Made by a program: the position numbers and the translations under genes. Positions 19,688 to 20,935 of a stretch of 20,935 nt of DNA are shown one piece after another. The number at the start of each line of letters is the position of its first letter. Position 1 is the first letter of the stretch. The notes under the pieces were generated by a model, which worked only from the letters and a program-made list of their open reading frames with translations, searched no databases and was not told the DNA's origin. This DNA comes from a virus, in the IMG/VR virus record IMGVR_UViG_3300035199_001101, positions 1 through 20,935 of that record; one strand, 5' to 3'.

Positions 19688-20935
19688 ACTTTGGTGATTC
19701 TATATTTGAAAAAAATAACCAAAAGATGCAAAAAATTTGTGATAGCATTAAAGAAAAAGACGTAATATTTGTTGCTGATTTATTTGTTGATGAATATAGT
19801 GGTGGTGCAGAGTTGAGTACTGATGCGCTCATTAGTGATAGTCCAATGAGCGTATACAAACTAAAATCCTCCGATGTCTGCTTGGAAACTCTAGAAGCCG
19901 GCCATAAAAAATTCTGGGTATTTACTAATTTTTCGGGTATGGATTTAGATTATGTTCCAACCATCATAGCAAATCTTAATTACGGCATAGTCGAATACGA
20001 TTATAAGTTTTGTAAGTATCGTTCCATAGAAAAGCATGAAGCAGCTACATCTAGCAAGTGCGATTGTGATGAAGGAAACCACGGAAAGTTAATATCTGCA
20101 ATGTTTTTAGGGGCAAAGCATGTTTGGTGGATGGCAGAAGATCAGAAAGACCGATATATTACCAGGTTTCCTTTTTTAGAAAATGTAAGGACCACCGTTT
20201 TATCGTCTATATTTGATGATGAGTCTCTTGCAACGATAAAGCACTTAAACGAAAATAGGGATAACCCTAAAAAAGGATGGCTGGTCCTTGGATCAAATTC
20301 ATGGATCAAGGGTGCATCTGCGGCAGAGGAATGGTGTAAAGAAAACAATAAAGAGTATGAAATTATATGGAATTTACCATATTTTGATGCGTTACAAAAA
20401 TTATCAACAGCTGAAGGATTTGTGTATTTACCCGAAGGTGGCGATACATGTCCAAGAATGGTAATAGAAGCAAAGCTTTTAGGATGCAAACTACAGTTAA
20501 ATGATAACGTTCAGCATGCAAAAGAAATATGGTTTGACACAGATGATGAAGAGGATACATGGGCATATTTGTATATGGCAAGATCAAGATTTTGGAACTG
20601 TGTAAAGTTTATTACACAGTATAGTCCAACGATTTCAGGATATATGACAACGCTAAACTGTGAAAAGCATAGGTATCCATACAAGCATTCGATTTATTCC
20701 ATGCTACAGTTTTGTGATGAGGTCATCGTCGTAGATGGCGGTTCCGCGGACTCCACGTGGTCAGAACTTCAAAAGCTCGCGGCCAAAGAAGATAAGCTAA
20801 AAATATACGAGAATAAACTAGACTGGTCCTCAAAACGTTTTGGTGTATTTGATGGAACACAGAAGGCACACGCAAGAAAGTTATGCACCGGTGATTTTTG
20901 TTGGCAGATGGATGCTGATGAAATTGTTTTAGAAA
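19684..20935 (+). CDS. two-domain glycosyltransferase (GT-B-like then GT-2), partial
   Basis: ATG 19684 overlaps the preceding stop; the frame is open to the window edge (417 codons) and continues beyond. It starts MNFGDSIFEKNNQKMQKICD. The N-terminal domain (about 1-310) is GT-B-like: SGGAELSTD early, KGWLVLGSNSWIKGASAAEE (about 200-219), and FVYLPEGGDTCPRMVIEAKL (about 247-266), the donor-site E-x(n)-E pattern of GT4-type enzymes. From about residue 340 a GT-2 (GT-A) domain begins: FCDEVIVVDGGSADSTW (344-360) and CWQMDADEIVL with the DxD-like Asp pair at about 410-412. It may build a surface or capsid glycan using nucleotide sugars. The tail is missing, so the exact length and final domain are unknown. 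Confidence 0.75.
   Translation, partial: MNFGDSIFEKNNQKMQKICDSIKEKDVIFVADLFVDEYSGGAELSTDALISDSPMSVYKLKSSDVCLETLEAGHKKFWVFTNFSGMDLDYVPTIIANLNYGIVEYDYKFCKYRSIEKHEAATSSKCDCDEGNHGKLISAMFLGAKHVWWMAEDQKDRYITRFPFLENVRTTVLSSIFDDESLATIKHLNENRDNPKKGWLVLGSNSWIKGASAAEEWCKENNKEYEIIWNLPYFDALQKLSTAEGFVYLPEGGDTCPRMVIEAKLLGCKLQLNDNVQHAKEIWFDTDDEEDTWAYLYMARSRFWNCVKFITQYSPTISGYMTTLNCEKHRYPYKHSIYSMLQFCDEVIVVDGGSADSTWSELQKLAAKEDKLKIYENKLDWSSKRFGVFDGTQKAHARKLCTGDFCWQMDADEIVLE

Noticed and set aside
1-20935. tRNA genes, CRISPR arrays, integrase/att sites, insertion sequences
   Set aside because: I looked for cloverleaf-like segments, regularly spaced repeats and transposase motifs on both strands and saw none; a covariance-model scan could still find a weak tRNA.

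Overview
This window looks like part of a tailed bacteriophage genome (Caudoviricetes), most likely a large T4-like or myovirus-type marine phage. The reasons are very tight gene packing (many ATGA or TAATG overlaps and abutting convergent genes), a set of phage-typical genes (ClpP-like protease, DinG/XPD-like helicase, PIN-PhoH, Nudix, a histone-H1-like small basic protein, a sigma region 4-like small protein, glycosyltransferase), and several Ala/Lys-rich proteins that read as virion components. AGGAGG-type ribosome binding sites point to a bacterial host. I see no tRNA, rRNA, CRISPR array or insertion sequence. Host and phage species cannot be read from the sequence; 'marine' is an inference from gene content.

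Layout. (1) 1-5737, plus strand, visibly richer in G+C: a probable virion/structural block. It holds the tail end of a helical protein, a SCAGH-motif protein, a membrane protein with a TMEM65-like domain, two small proteins, a coiled-coil protein, a protein with tryptophan-punctuated amphipathic repeats and a poly-Met segment, a small protein interrupted by a -1 frameshift on T8, and a protein that ends in an L-type (legume-type) lectin domain. A short helical motif of the form K-[IL]-[ST]-[KE]-x-x-[LV]-x-x-[IL]-I-x-x-E recurs at the ends of several of these proteins. (2) 5738-8358: an AT-rich accessory block of envelope and membrane functions (four-helix membrane protein, DUF192, PAP2 phosphatase, secreted trypsin-like lipoprotein). 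(3) 8538-12489: an archaeal-type (class II) GAPDH homologue, a HAD-Nudix fusion, a small helical protein and a strongly divergent GroEL-like chaperonin that has lost its ATP-site signature. (4) 12464-14110, minus strand: a lone large helical, probably structural, protein. (5) 14184-17567: a plus-strand run of small proteins, ClpP-like protease, superfamily 2 iron-sulphur helicase and an Hc1-like protein. (6) 17559-19100: a small Cys-rich sigma region 4-like regulator on the minus strand, probably leaderless, then PIN-PhoH. (7) 19106-20935: a membrane-anchored transglutaminase-like cysteine peptidase coupled to a two-domain glycosyltransferase that runs off the window.

How it may fit together (inference). 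The first block supplies virion parts, probably including a host-glycan-binding lectin. The envelope block and the peptidase/glycosyltransferase pair would remodel the cell surface. GAPDH, HAD-Nudix, PhoH, helicase and the sigma-like protein would redirect metabolism, RNA and transcription. The most unusual items are the ATPase-site-less chaperonin, the phage TMEM65-like protein, the recurrent terminal motif, the class II GAPDH and the T8 frameshift gene.
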